From: Leucobacter sp.
GTDB lineage: Bacteria > Actinomycetota > Actinomycetes > Actinomycetales > Microbacteriaceae
DNA: 6,297 nucleotides
Assembly (NCBI GenBank): GCA_017990305.1
Contig: JAGNOB010000120.1
Coordinates: 1-6,297 of the forward strand
Direction: 5' to 3'
Shown here: piece by piece, positions 1 through 5,683 of the stretch
How positions within the stretch are numbered: position 1 is the stretch's first letter
Layout: every line of letters begins with the position of its first letter
Made by a program: the position numbers and the translations under genes
Notes under the pieces: generated by a model
Databases searched by the model: none
The model's input: the letters and a program-made list of their open reading frames with translations, nothing else
Told to the model about the DNA's origin: nothing

Positions 1-220
1 ATGGATCACGAATGATTGGGCGTGGAAATCATTTGCCACGCAGGGATACGACGACGGGGATCTCGGAACGTTCTCGGTCCGTTTGACGGTTCCCGAGCCC
101 ACGATCGAAGGGCTTGACTGCACGGTCTCGCGTTGCGCCGTCGCGACCCGCACCGATCACACCGCAATGCGCGAGCGCGTGCAGGACATGCTGCTGCCTA
201 TTGCGTACGGCACCGACTAA
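1..220 (+). CDS. C-terminal fragment of a probable secreted/surface protein with an Ig-like domain
   Basis: This open reading frame enters from the left edge (frame starting at base 2) and ends at TAA 218-220, so only the last 72 residues are visible. The fragment has the character of an extracytoplasmic beta-rich domain: alternating hydrophobic and polar residues (GTFSVRLTVPEP), two cysteines five positions apart (DCTVSRC) that could form a disulfide, then the stretch VATRTDHTAMRERVQDMLLPIAYG. A closing Cys-x4-Cys, TRTDHT, R-QD, P-I arrangement resembles the end of Ig-like/neocarzinostatin-like domains that follow HtaA domains in actinobacterial surface proteins. That comparison is from memory, not from a search. 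No sorting signal or C-terminal membrane helix follows, so this end at least is not LPXTG-anchored. The gene converges on glycerate kinase with 34 bp between the stops. Function remains unassigned. Confidence 0.6.
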   Translation, partial: WITNDWAWKSFATQGYDDGDLGTFSVRLTVPEPTIEGLDCTVSRCAVATRTDHTAMRERVQDMLLPIAYGTD

Positions 221-254
221 CGCTGTGCCGCCCCGCCACGCGCGGCTCCCCGCC

Positions 255-1472
255 CTAGGCTGCGAGCGGTAGCGCGCTCCGGGCTGAGAGTGCGGAGCCG
301 AGCAGAATCATACGCATGCAGCGCTCGGCTGCGTCGCGCAACAGTGCCTCGCCCTGTTCGACTGCTTGCGCGAGTTCCATCGGAACGGTGAGGATCGAGG
401 CGATCGCATCGATCCCGATATCGTGCACGTCGGGCGCGCCGGAGCCGAGGGATCCGGCGATGCCGAGCACGGGTACCCCGCACGCACGAGCACGCAGCGC
501 GATTTCAGCTGGCACCTTTCCGCGTGGCGTCTGAAAATCAATTGCGCCCTCCGCAGTGATGACGAGATCAGCGGCGGCGATGAGCCCGTCGAGGTCAACC
601 GGAGCTACGCTCGGCGCGAGGAGCACCTCGAATCGGGGTGCGAGCTTGGCCCCGAGCACGGCAGCGAGGCCAGCGCCGAGGCCGCCCGACGCACCGGTGC
701 CCTGCCCCGTCCGCAGGTCGATCTCTTGCCCGTATGGGGCTGTGCGGCGAAGCAGCTCCGCCCAGTGTTCGAGGCTGGCTGAAAGCTCCTCGACCTGTTC
801 GGGGCTCGCGCCCTTCTGCGGCCCGAACACGCGGGCGACGCCGCGCGGCCCGCAGAGAACGTTGTGCACGTTGCAGGCGAGCACGATCTCAACCTCCTGC
901 GCTCGTGGATGCAGCCCCCGCAGATCGATGCTCGCCGCCATGCTCAGCGAGGTCCCACCATCGGGGATCTCGTTTCCCGTGGCATCGAGGATTCGTGCCC
1001 CGAGGCCGCGCAGCGCGCCAGCCCCGCCGTCGCTTGTTCCCGAGTCGCCACACCCGACGATGATCCGCGTGGCGCCGTCATCGAGCGCTGCTGCGATGAG
1101 CTCGCCAACGCCCCGCGTTGTCGTCGCGCCGGGATCCCTCCTATCGCGTGGCACCAGGCGGAGCCCCGCGGCCGACGCCATCTCGACAACTGCTGTGCCG
1201 CGGGAGCCCCCGCCGAGCCTCGCCCAGTGCGCGAGGACGGACTGCCCGACGGGACCGGTGACCCGGGCAGCAACGAGCTCGCCGCCGGTGGTGGCCGCCA
1301 GCACCTCGGCTGTGCCCTCCCCGCCGTCGGGGACCGGGTACTCATCGACCTGTACTCCGGGGATGACACGGCGTATGCCGGCCGCAATGGCGGCGGCCAC
1401 GGTGTCAGCGCCAAGGCTCTCTTTGAAACCTGAGGGGGCGACGAGAATGCGCTGGGGAATCTGCATGGACAT
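255..1472 (-). CDS. Glycerate kinase (PF02595 / GlxK-GarK family)
   Basis: Predicted cytoplasmic enzyme of 405 aa that phosphorylates D-glycerate with ATP; characterised GarK/GlxK-type enzymes make 2-phosphoglycerate, which feeds lower glycolysis. Family landmarks are visible in order: ILVAPSGFKESL (residues 9-20), PVPDGGEGT (46-54), TTRGVGELI (118-126), GCGDSGTSDGGAGAL (140-154), ACNVHNVLCGPRGVARVFG (199-217) followed by PQKGA, GTGASGGLGAGL (258-269) and DLVITAEGAIDFQTPRGK (302-319). Length is usual for the family. The start at 1472 (MSMQIPQ) is chosen because GGAGG (1479-1483) lies 6 nt upstream. A longer in-frame ATG at 1505 would add 11 non-conserved residues and has no such site; ATG 1466 is also possible. 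It is the last gene of the minus-strand operon, 69 nt after the permease. Compared with the E. coli-type motif, the first block reads PSGFK rather than PDSFK. The family call is strong; substrate specificity is inferred. Confidence 0.93.
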   Translation of the reverse strand: MSMQIPQRILVAPSGFKESLGADTVAAAIAAGIRRVIPGVQVDEYPVPDGGEGTAEVLAATTGGELVAARVTGPVGQSVLAHWARLGGGSRGTAVVEMASAAGLRLVPRDRRDPGATTTRGVGELIAAALDDGATRIIVGCGDSGTSDGGAGALRGLGARILDATGNEIPDGGTSLSMAASIDLRGLHPRAQEVEIVLACNVHNVLCGPRGVARVFGPQKGASPEQVEELSASLEHWAELLRRTAPYGQEIDLRTGQGTGASGGLGAGLAAVLGAKLAPRFEVLLAPSVAPVDLDGLIAAADLVITAEGAIDFQTPRGKVPAEIALRARACGVPVLGIAGSLGSGAPDVHDIGIDAIASILTVPMELAQAVEQGEALLRDAAERCMRMILLGSALSARSALPLAA

Positions 1473-1478
1473 GATGAA

Positions 1479-1483
1479 CCTCC
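1479..1483 (-). promoter_or_regulatory. Ribosome binding site of glycerate kinase
   Basis: The minus strand reads GGAGG, then 6 nt, then ATG (1472). This is the best Shine-Dalgarno match in the operon and it decides the start of glycerate kinase against the longer in-frame ATG at 1505. It also indicates that this gene starts independently rather than by overlap coupling. Confidence 0.75.
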
Positions 1484-1504
1484 GTGTGTGGGGTCGACAA
1501 AGCA

Positions 1505-1519
1505 CCGGGAGGGTCCCGG
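1505..1519 (-). other. Small hairpin in the permease-glycerate kinase spacer
   Basis: CCGGGA (1505-1510) and TCCCGG (1514-1519) form a perfect 6-bp stem with a 3-nt loop in the 69-nt gap between the permease stop (1542) and the kinase start (1472). On the minus strand it is followed by TGCTTTGTCG, not a true T-run, so it is a poor intrinsic terminator. It could be a partial terminator or an mRNA-processing or stability element that adjusts kinase expression relative to the upstream genes. A chance inverted repeat in GC-rich DNA is also possible. Confidence 0.3.
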
Positions 1520-1541
1520 GGGAGTGAGCGAGAAGTGGGGG

Positions 1542-3122
1542 CTAGCTGAAGAGCGGGAGGCCGAGTGCCGGCCAGAGCCACAGGGAACAGGCGACGATGA
1601 GCGTGAACAGCAGCGGGGCGAGCCACGCTGAGAGCGTGCGCAGATCGGCGGGGTCGATGCCGGCCCCCGAGTCCGCGTCACTGAACATCGCGACCGGCTT
1701 CGCTGAGCTTGGCAGAGTGTGGCAGAACCCTGCCGCTGCGGTTGAGGCGAACGCGATGGCTGCCGGCTCGACACCGAGACCGGGAGCGATCGCGACGATA
1801 ATCGGGATGAGGGCGGCCGAGCGAGCAGACCGCGACTGAATGACGAGGTGCGCCGCAAGCGACAGCGCGACTACGAGGAGCAGGAAGGTGAGCCCCGCGC
1901 CCTGTCCCAGCGCCCGGACGGGGCCGAGCATCGTCTCCCCGAGCCAGGCACCCGCCCCGGTGCGTGTGAGCGCCGAGCCGAGCGCGAGCGTCGCTGCGAG
2001 GAAGAGGAGCAGGTTCCATGGAACTCGCTTTACGGCCGGCCCGAGCCCGATACAACCAGGCCGGGGTAGCGTCATCGCGATTGCGCCGAGCAACGCGACA
2101 ATGGCGGGTGAGAGCCCGTGCAGCGGCTCCGTGCACCACATCACGACGACCGCGGCAAGGAGCAGCAGGGCTCGGCGTTCGACGCGGGTCAGTGGGCCTG
2201 ACACCGGGGTGGATCCGTGCTCGGCGAGGTCTGTGAGCGCGACGCTGACGCGGGTGCACCGTTCGGCCCGGTCAGTGAATCGCAGAAGTACGAGCTCGCA
2301 CGCGAGGTGAGATGACACGACCGCGAGTGGCAGACCAAGTATCAGCCAGCGGAGGAACCCGATGCCCTCTCCCGTCGCTTCGGCGAGAATCTGGCTGGTG
2401 ATGAGGTGTGCTCCCGCCCCGAGCAGCGATCCGACTGCGGAGAGCAGAATCACGGTCGGAAAGATGAGCCCGAGGGCGCGCAGCAGTGCGGGTCTGCCCG
2501 GCAGCGCCATGACGAGCGCGCGATAGACGGGCAATGCGAGGGCAGCCCGGCCGCTCGTCGCCGGGATCGCGAACGCCGACACGATGAGGGCGGCGGTGCT
2601 TGCGTGGGCGAGCGTCCGCGGCCGGCGCGCGCGGGTAACAAGCTGGGCAGCACCACGCAGCGCGAGTCCCGACGCGGCAACCCCAGCGGCGATGATGCAG
2701 GCGCAGATGAGCAACCAAATGGTTTCGTCTCCGAGGCTCGCGAAGAATGCGTCGGCAGGCAGCGCGCCGACGATGATGAGCCCGGCTGCTGCGAGGAATG
2801 CGACGAGCGTATCGTCGAGTGCGGAGAACACCCACCCCCACACAGCGGCGAGAAACACGGCGAGGGTGGTGGCCGCAGGCAGGCTGAGCGCTGCAGGATC
2901 GCTCGCGCCGCCGGCGCTGCGGATCGCGGCGGGCACGATCAGCCAGGCGGCAAGCAGCAACACGACCGCGGCTGCGACCCACCGCTTTGTGGCCTGCCGA
3001 TGCGCGCGGCTCGGCGTTGTCTTGTCGGTGCCGCGTCGCGGTGGCTGGGGTGCTGCACCCGTGTTGCGAGGCAGGGCTGACCGTCCGGGAGGCGGAACGG
3101 TGGCATAGCGGACGGTGTTCAT
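1542..3122 (-). CDS. DASS/SLC13-like anion permease
   Basis: Integral membrane transporter of 526 aa, probably moving a small organic (or inorganic) anion. A basic, proline-rich cytoplasmic N-terminus (about 1-47) precedes roughly 11-13 hydrophobic segments (for example 48-67, 84-102, 106-122, 135-155, 217-240, 257-280, 317-333, 338-352, 369-385, 409-428, 499-520). The two inverted repeats of the DASS fold are recognisable. Repeat 1 has GDETIWLLICACIIAAGVA (131-149) followed by an SNT-like motif region IPATSGRAALALPV (186-199). Repeat 2 has WNLLLFLAATLALGSALTRT (369-388) and then IQSRSARSAALIPI (428-441). Both motifs lack the canonical Ser-Asn-Thr, so sodium coupling is doubtful. The ATG overlaps the regulator's stop as ATGA, which implies translational coupling; the Shine-Dalgarno is weak. 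Being next to glycerate kinase makes glycerate a plausible substrate, by inference only. Other members of the wider ion-transporter superfamily cannot be excluded. Confidence 0.8.
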   Translation of the reverse strand: MNTVRYATVPPPGRSALPRNTGAAPQPPRRGTDKTTPSRAHRQATKRWVAAAVVLLLAAWLIVPAAIRSAGGASDPAALSLPAATTLAVFLAAVWGWVFSALDDTLVAFLAAAGLIIVGALPADAFFASLGDETIWLLICACIIAAGVAASGLALRGAAQLVTRARRPRTLAHASTAALIVSAFAIPATSGRAALALPVYRALVMALPGRPALLRALGLIFPTVILLSAVGSLLGAGAHLITSQILAEATGEGIGFLRWLILGLPLAVVSSHLACELVLLRFTDRAERCTRVSVALTDLAEHGSTPVSGPLTRVERRALLLLAAVVVMWCTEPLHGLSPAIVALLGAIAMTLPRPGCIGLGPAVKRVPWNLLLFLAATLALGSALTRTGAGAWLGETMLGPVRALGQGAGLTFLLLVVALSLAAHLVIQSRSARSAALIPIIVAIAPGLGVEPAAIAFASTAAAGFCHTLPSSAKPVAMFSDADSGAGIDPADLRTLSAWLAPLLFTLIVACSLWLWPALGLPLFS

Positions 3123-3778
3123 CGCAGCCGGTATCCCGCCCCGCGCACGGTCTCGATGCGGTCGGCCCCGATCTTCGAGCGGAGCGCACGTACGTACACG
3201 TCAACCACGTTCGATGCCGGATCGAAGTCCATCCCCCAGACGTGTCCGATGAGCTGGTCGCGGGTGAGTACCTGCCCAGGGTGTTGCAGCAGCACCTCGA
3301 GGAGATCGAACTCGCGAGCGGTGAGGTCGGCGGCCTCCTCGCCAACGGTGACGCGTCGGGCGCGCACATCAAGCGTGAGGTCCTCGTGACTGAGCACGGG
3401 GCCGATCTGGCGCTGCTCGCCGTCTCCGATGCGGATCCGTACCCGCGCGAGCAGCTCAGCGAACTGGAACGGCTTCGTCACGTAGTCGTTTGCCCCGCCC
3501 TCGAGGCCGCGGACAGTGTCGATCACGGAGTCGCGCGCCGTGAGGACGATCACGGGGACGGTGACGCCTTCGCCGCGGAGCTGGCTGAGCACGGTGAAGC
3601 CGTCGATGCCCGGGAGCCCGATGTCGAGCAACACAAGGTCAAACGAGCCCGAGCGCGCGAGGATGAGCGCGGTCTCTCCGTCGGGGGCAGCTGTCGTGTC
3701 GTAGCCGGCGGCGAGGAGGCCGCGCGTGACGAATGAGGTGATGTGCGGATCGTCTTCCGCGATCAGGATGTGCCGCAT
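3119..3778 (-). CDS. OmpR/PhoB-family response regulator
   Basis: DNA-binding response regulator of 219 aa. The receiver domain spans about 1-117: acidic pocket E8, D9 and D10, phospho-acceptor D52 in VLLDIGLPGIDG, switch T80 in VIVLTARD, and K102 in DYVTKPF. The winged-helix output domain spans about 124-219, with LTAREFDLLEVLL (152-164), the VDVYVRALRSKIG region (192-204) and the closing VRGAGYRLR typical of the OmpR family. All phosphorylation residues are intact. The gene starts immediately after the histidine kinase stop (TAA then ATG, no gap), with GAGGAG (3785-3790) 6 nt upstream. Its own stop overlaps the permease start by 4 nt. It is the cognate partner of the upstream kinase. Likely targets are this operon, through the 11-bp-spaced repeat at 5638-5656, and possibly other genes. 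No specific named orthologue can be assigned from the sequence alone. Confidence 0.95.
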   Translation of the reverse strand: MRHILIAEDDPHITSFVTRGLLAAGYDTTAAPDGETALILARSGSFDLVLLDIGLPGIDGFTVLSQLRGEGVTVPVIVLTARDSVIDTVRGLEGGANDYVTKPFQFAELLARVRIRIGDGEQRQIGPVLSHEDLTLDVRARRVTVGEEAADLTAREFDLLEVLLQHPGQVLTRDQLIGHVWGMDFDPASNVVDVYVRALRSKIGADRIETVRGAGYRLR

Positions 3779-5278
3779 TTAGCGCTCCTCAAGTTCGGGG
3801 GCCGTGGGGTCTGGGAGAGTTGCAGGAGCGGGAAGATCGATGCCGAAGGTTGCACCCTCGCCGAGGGTGCTCTCCACCCAGGCGGAGCCGCCGTGCCCGT
3901 CAGTGATTGCCCGCACGATCGCGAGGCCGAGGCCGGAGCCGTGTCTGGGTGAGGAGCCGGCGGTGTCGCTGCGTGCCGTCACGTGACCGCCGTGGACAAA
4001 ACGGTCGAAGATGCGCTTCGCAGCTTCCTCGGAGACCCCGGGCCCCTCGTCGGCGACCCAGACGCTCAGGCGGCGCTCCGCGCCCGTTCCGTCGAAGCGC
4101 GAGCCGATTCGGATGCGGTCGCCTGCGTCGGTGACCTGGACGGCGTTCGCGGCGAGCTGCAGCACGGCCTGCGTGACGCGCTGCGCGTCGATCGCAGCCT
4201 CGCCCTCAGCGACCTCCATGAGCTGCCAGCGGCGGTCGCCGAGCGCCTGCGCCTTCGCTTCGATGTCGAGCGTGAGTGCAGCGACGTCGTGCTCGTGGAG
4301 CCGCACGAAGTCGTGCTGCCCGGCGCGGGCGAGTACGAGGAGATCGGAGACGATCCGACTCATTCTTGAGAGTTCGTCGGTAACCAGCCGGATCGTCGCC
4401 TGCCGCTCCTCCGGATCCTCACTGAGGAGCTCAAGGTGGCCCCGTACAACCGTGATCGGGGTACGCAGTTCGTGGCCGGCGTCGTCGACGAACTGCTGCT
4501 GCGTGCGGTGCGCCTCCTCGAGCCTGTCGAGCATCTCGTTGAAGGTCGCGGCGACCTGCGCGATGTCGTCACTGCCCTCGACGGGCACGCGTTCGGTGAG
4601 GTCGTGCTCGGTGATGCTGCGCGCGACCCGGTACACCTCTCGGACGGGGGTGAGGATCTGCCCGGCGACGAGCCAGGCGACACCCGAGCAGAGCAGGATG
4701 CCAGCGAGCGCGACCCAGGCGAGTGTGCCGACGGCACGGTCGACGGCCGCGCGATCCGCCGCGGTGAACTGCGCGACCAACAGCGAGCCTGTTGCCTTGC
4801 CGACGACGAAGTCCACACGCCCCCAGCGCACGGGCTCGCTGCCGCTCAGATTGACGACGCCCGAGCGCTGGTCGGGGTCGGTCATTGTTGTGAGGATCGA
4901 GGCGTCGGGGGCAGCGCCTGGCTCATGCCCGGTGACGCCCGACAGGGAACCAACCGGTGCGCCATCAGCGAGGCCTATGATGAGCTCTCCCTTGTCGACT
5001 GACTGCCTGGCGAGGTACACCTCGAGCAGTCGTTCGGGGGTCGCGAACGGTTTCGTCGTCTCGGGGTCGACGCCCTCGGAGACGAAGCGCACGAATTCCT
5101 CGCCCTCCTGAGTGATTTGCGCGTTTGCCTCAACCTCGACGGTTGCGAGCGACAGACTGCGCCCAATGAGGCCAATCGCACAGAGCGTGAACAGGGTGCT
5201 GAGCACGATCCACACGGTGATGCGCCAGCGGGCGGGCAGCGTCCGGGTTCGGAGAGTGCGGAGTGGGGCGTTAGTCAT
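3779..5278 (-). CDS. Membrane sensor histidine kinase
   Basis: Sensor kinase of 499 aa. TM1 is at about 20-39 and TM2 at about 184-206. Between them is an extracytoplasmic sensor region of about 145 residues that I do not recognise. HAMP follows at about 207-258 (starting ILTPVREVYRVAR). The dimerisation/phosphoacceptor helix has FVDDAGHELRTPITVVRGH with H269. The ATPase domain has an N-box LAANAVQ (N378), a G1 box DEGPGV (410-415), an F-box-like RIFDRF (422-427) and a G2 box HGSGLGLAIV (446-455). All catalytic motifs are intact. The start at 5278 gives a normal short cytoplasmic N-terminus. The frame stays open to 5548, but that extension is His/Arg-rich read-through of the neighbour's Pro-Ala repeat and is rejected. 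A GGGG at 5284-5287, 5 nt from the ATG, may serve as ribosome binding site. The gene overlaps the small upstream gene by 8 nt and abuts the regulator gene. Confidence 0.94.
   Translation of the reverse strand: MTNAPLRTLRTRTLPARWRITVWIVLSTLFTLCAIGLIGRSLSLATVEVEANAQITQEGEEFVRFVSEGVDPETTKPFATPERLLEVYLARQSVDKGELIIGLADGAPVGSLSGVTGHEPGAAPDASILTTMTDPDQRSGVVNLSGSEPVRWGRVDFVVGKATGSLLVAQFTAADRAAVDRAVGTLAWVALAGILLCSGVAWLVAGQILTPVREVYRVARSITEHDLTERVPVEGSDDIAQVAATFNEMLDRLEEAHRTQQQFVDDAGHELRTPITVVRGHLELLSEDPEERQATIRLVTDELSRMSRIVSDLLVLARAGQHDFVRLHEHDVAALTLDIEAKAQALGDRRWQLMEVAEGEAAIDAQRVTQAVLQLAANAVQVTDAGDRIRIGSRFDGTGAERRLSVWVADEGPGVSEEAAKRIFDRFVHGGHVTARSDTAGSSPRHGSGLGLAIVRAITDGHGGSAWVESTLGEGATFGIDLPAPATLPDPTAPELEER
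3785..3790 (-). promoter_or_regulatory. Ribosome binding site of the response regulator
   Basis: The minus strand reads GAGGAG, then 6 nt, then ATG (3778). The site lies inside the last codons of the histidine kinase gene, so the regulator is both well initiated and likely coupled to kinase translation. Confidence 0.65.
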
Positions 5279-5606
5279 CGTCGCCCCAGTCGTCGGCGTC
5301 GTCGCCCCAGTCATCATCAACCGGTGCCGGTGCCGGTGCCGGTGCCGGTGCTGGCGCTGGTGCTGGTGCTGGTGCCGGTGCGGGAGCGGGTGCGGGAGCG
5401 GGTGCCGGTGCCGGTGCGGGTGACGGTTTCGGGGCAGGCTCGGGCTTGGGCGCCGGCGGCTCAACGACGGGCTCCGGTGCCACGATCGGCGCGTTCGGGA
5501 GCTCAGGTGCCCCTGGAGCTTGAATGAGCGCCAAGCTGCCGATAGCAATCGCCGCCGGAATGGCGATGAGGGCTCCCGGCAGGAGGAAGCGTCGTGCGAA
5601 GGTCAT
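5271..5606 (-). CDS. Small membrane-anchored Pro-Ala rod protein with acidic DDWGDD tail
   Basis: Unrecognised 111-aa protein, first gene of the operon. Order: positive N-terminus MTFARR; one hydrophobic helix about 7-28 (signal anchor; no good signal-peptidase site, since APG follows the helix); an EP/KP-rich stretch (43-62) reminiscent of TonB-type spacers; an uninterrupted alternating Pro-Ala run at 63-95; and the acidic tail VDDDWGDDADDWGDDD (96-111), a repeated 7-residue DDWGDD(A/D) unit. Positive-inside topology places rod and tail outside the membrane. The start at 5606 puts the Arg pair directly before the helix. A longer in-frame ATG at 5666 would add 20 residues and run through the putative operator. 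No Shine-Dalgarno is evident before 5606, so a very short leader or leaderless mRNA is possible. The 8-nt overlap with the histidine kinase gene suggests a role with the sensor; metal or envelope-charge sensing by the acidic tip is speculation. Confidence 0.75.
   Translation of the reverse strand: MTFARRFLLPGALIAIPAAIAIGSLALIQAPGAPELPNAPIVAPEPVVEPPAPKPEPAPKPSPAPAPAPAPAPAPAPAPAPAPAPAPAPAPAPAPVDDDWGDDADDWGDDD
5279..5312. repeat. 21-bp-period repeat encoding the duplicated DDWGDD unit
   Basis: The 13-mer CGTCGCCCCAGTC occurs exactly at 5279-5291 and again at 5300-5312, a 21-bp (7-codon) period. On the minus strand it encodes the two DDWGDD units at the end of the small protein. The second unit sits directly upstream of the histidine kinase ATG, so its GGGGCGACG also lies where that gene's ribosome binding site should be. 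Confidence 0.7.
5322..5420. repeat. Hexanucleotide-type repeat encoding the Pro-Ala run
   Basis: This is a roughly 99-bp low-complexity tract. Its unit on the plus strand is ggtgcc with variants ggtgct, ggcgct, ggtgcg and ggagcg. On the minus strand it encodes 33 residues of strictly alternating Pro and Ala. Both ends are nearly pure repeats of one hexamer, while the middle uses mixed Pro and Ala codons. Units are multiples of six bases, so copy-number change would lengthen or shorten the rod without shifting the frame. A length-variable surface rod is an inference. Confidence 0.85.
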
Positions 5607-5609
5607 AGG

Positions 5610-5615
5610 ACTATC
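5610..5615 (-). promoter_or_regulatory. Possible -10 element of the operon promoter
   Basis: The minus strand reads GATAGT, one base from a TANNNT-like -10 core plus context, shortly upstream of the small-protein ATG at 5606. With a 17-bp spacer the -35 would fall at 5633-5638 (TGCGCT), which is a poor match to TTGACA. A missing -35 directly beside the direct repeats would fit a promoter that depends on the response regulator. The hexamer is so close to the ATG that the transcript would be nearly leaderless or start inside the gene, which weakens the call. CACGAT at 5613-5618 is an alternative -10. Confidence 0.25.
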
Positions 5616-5626
5616 GTGGCGGACCA

Positions 5627-5656
5627 ATGTGAAGCGCAGATGAGGCAAAGATGAGG
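5627..5656 (-). promoter_or_regulatory. Putative response-regulator operator: 11-bp-spaced direct repeats
   Basis: The minus strand carries CCTCATCT exactly twice, at 5649-5656 and 5638-5645, with an 11-bp period (8 bp plus a 3-bp gap). A weaker third unit at 5627-5634 (CTTCACAT, 5 of 8 matching) keeps the same phase. OmpR/PhoB-family regulators usually bind as tandem dimers to direct half-sites spaced 10-11 bp, just upstream of or overlapping the -35. The repeats lie 21-50 nt upstream of the first operon gene, whose fourth neighbour downstream is the permease and third is such a regulator. Autoregulation is the simplest reading. The repeats are short, so chance is not excluded. Confidence 0.45.
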
Positions 5657-5683
5657 ATTCCTTCATCTCCGCGGCACCGCAGA

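Noticed and set aside
227..246. Possible bidirectional terminator between the convergent genes (GCCGC 227-231 with GCGGC 242-246)
   Set aside because: The stem is only 5 bp with a 10-nt loop and no T-run on either side, too weak to call in such GC-rich sequence. A terminator may still exist in this 34-bp gap.
944..1858. 304-aa minus-strand open frame spanning the permease/glycerate kinase junction
   Set aside because: It is an out-of-frame shadow of both genes, Arg/Ser/Pro-rich with no recognisable motif.
2272..3372. 366-aa minus-strand open frame over the permease N-terminus and regulator C-terminus
   Set aside because: It is Arg-rich and lacks motifs, and it overlaps two well-supported genes in another frame of the same strand.
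4011..5111. 366-aa plus-strand open frame opposite the histidine kinase
   Set aside because: It is an antisense shadow typical of GC-rich DNA; its Ser/Arg/Thr-rich composition and lack of motifs argue against coding, while the opposite strand encodes an intact kinase.
5322..5420. CRISPR-like or intergenic satellite array
   Set aside because: The units are 6 bp with no spacers and encode an in-frame Pro-Ala run, so it is a coding low-complexity repeat.
5279..5548. N-terminal extension of the histidine kinase frame to 5548, giving a 589-aa protein with a His/Arg/Gln-rich repeat
   Set aside because: The extension is the alternate-frame reading of the Pro-Ala repeat and acidic tail of the small protein. 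It does not resemble a kinase N-terminus, and ATG 5278 gives a standard start just before TM1.
5607..5666. Longer start (5666) for the small protein
   Set aside because: It would put 20 unremarkable residues before the Arg-Arg/TM anchor and read through the direct-repeat region. GGAG directly touching that ATG is too close to act as a ribosome binding site. Not fully excluded.
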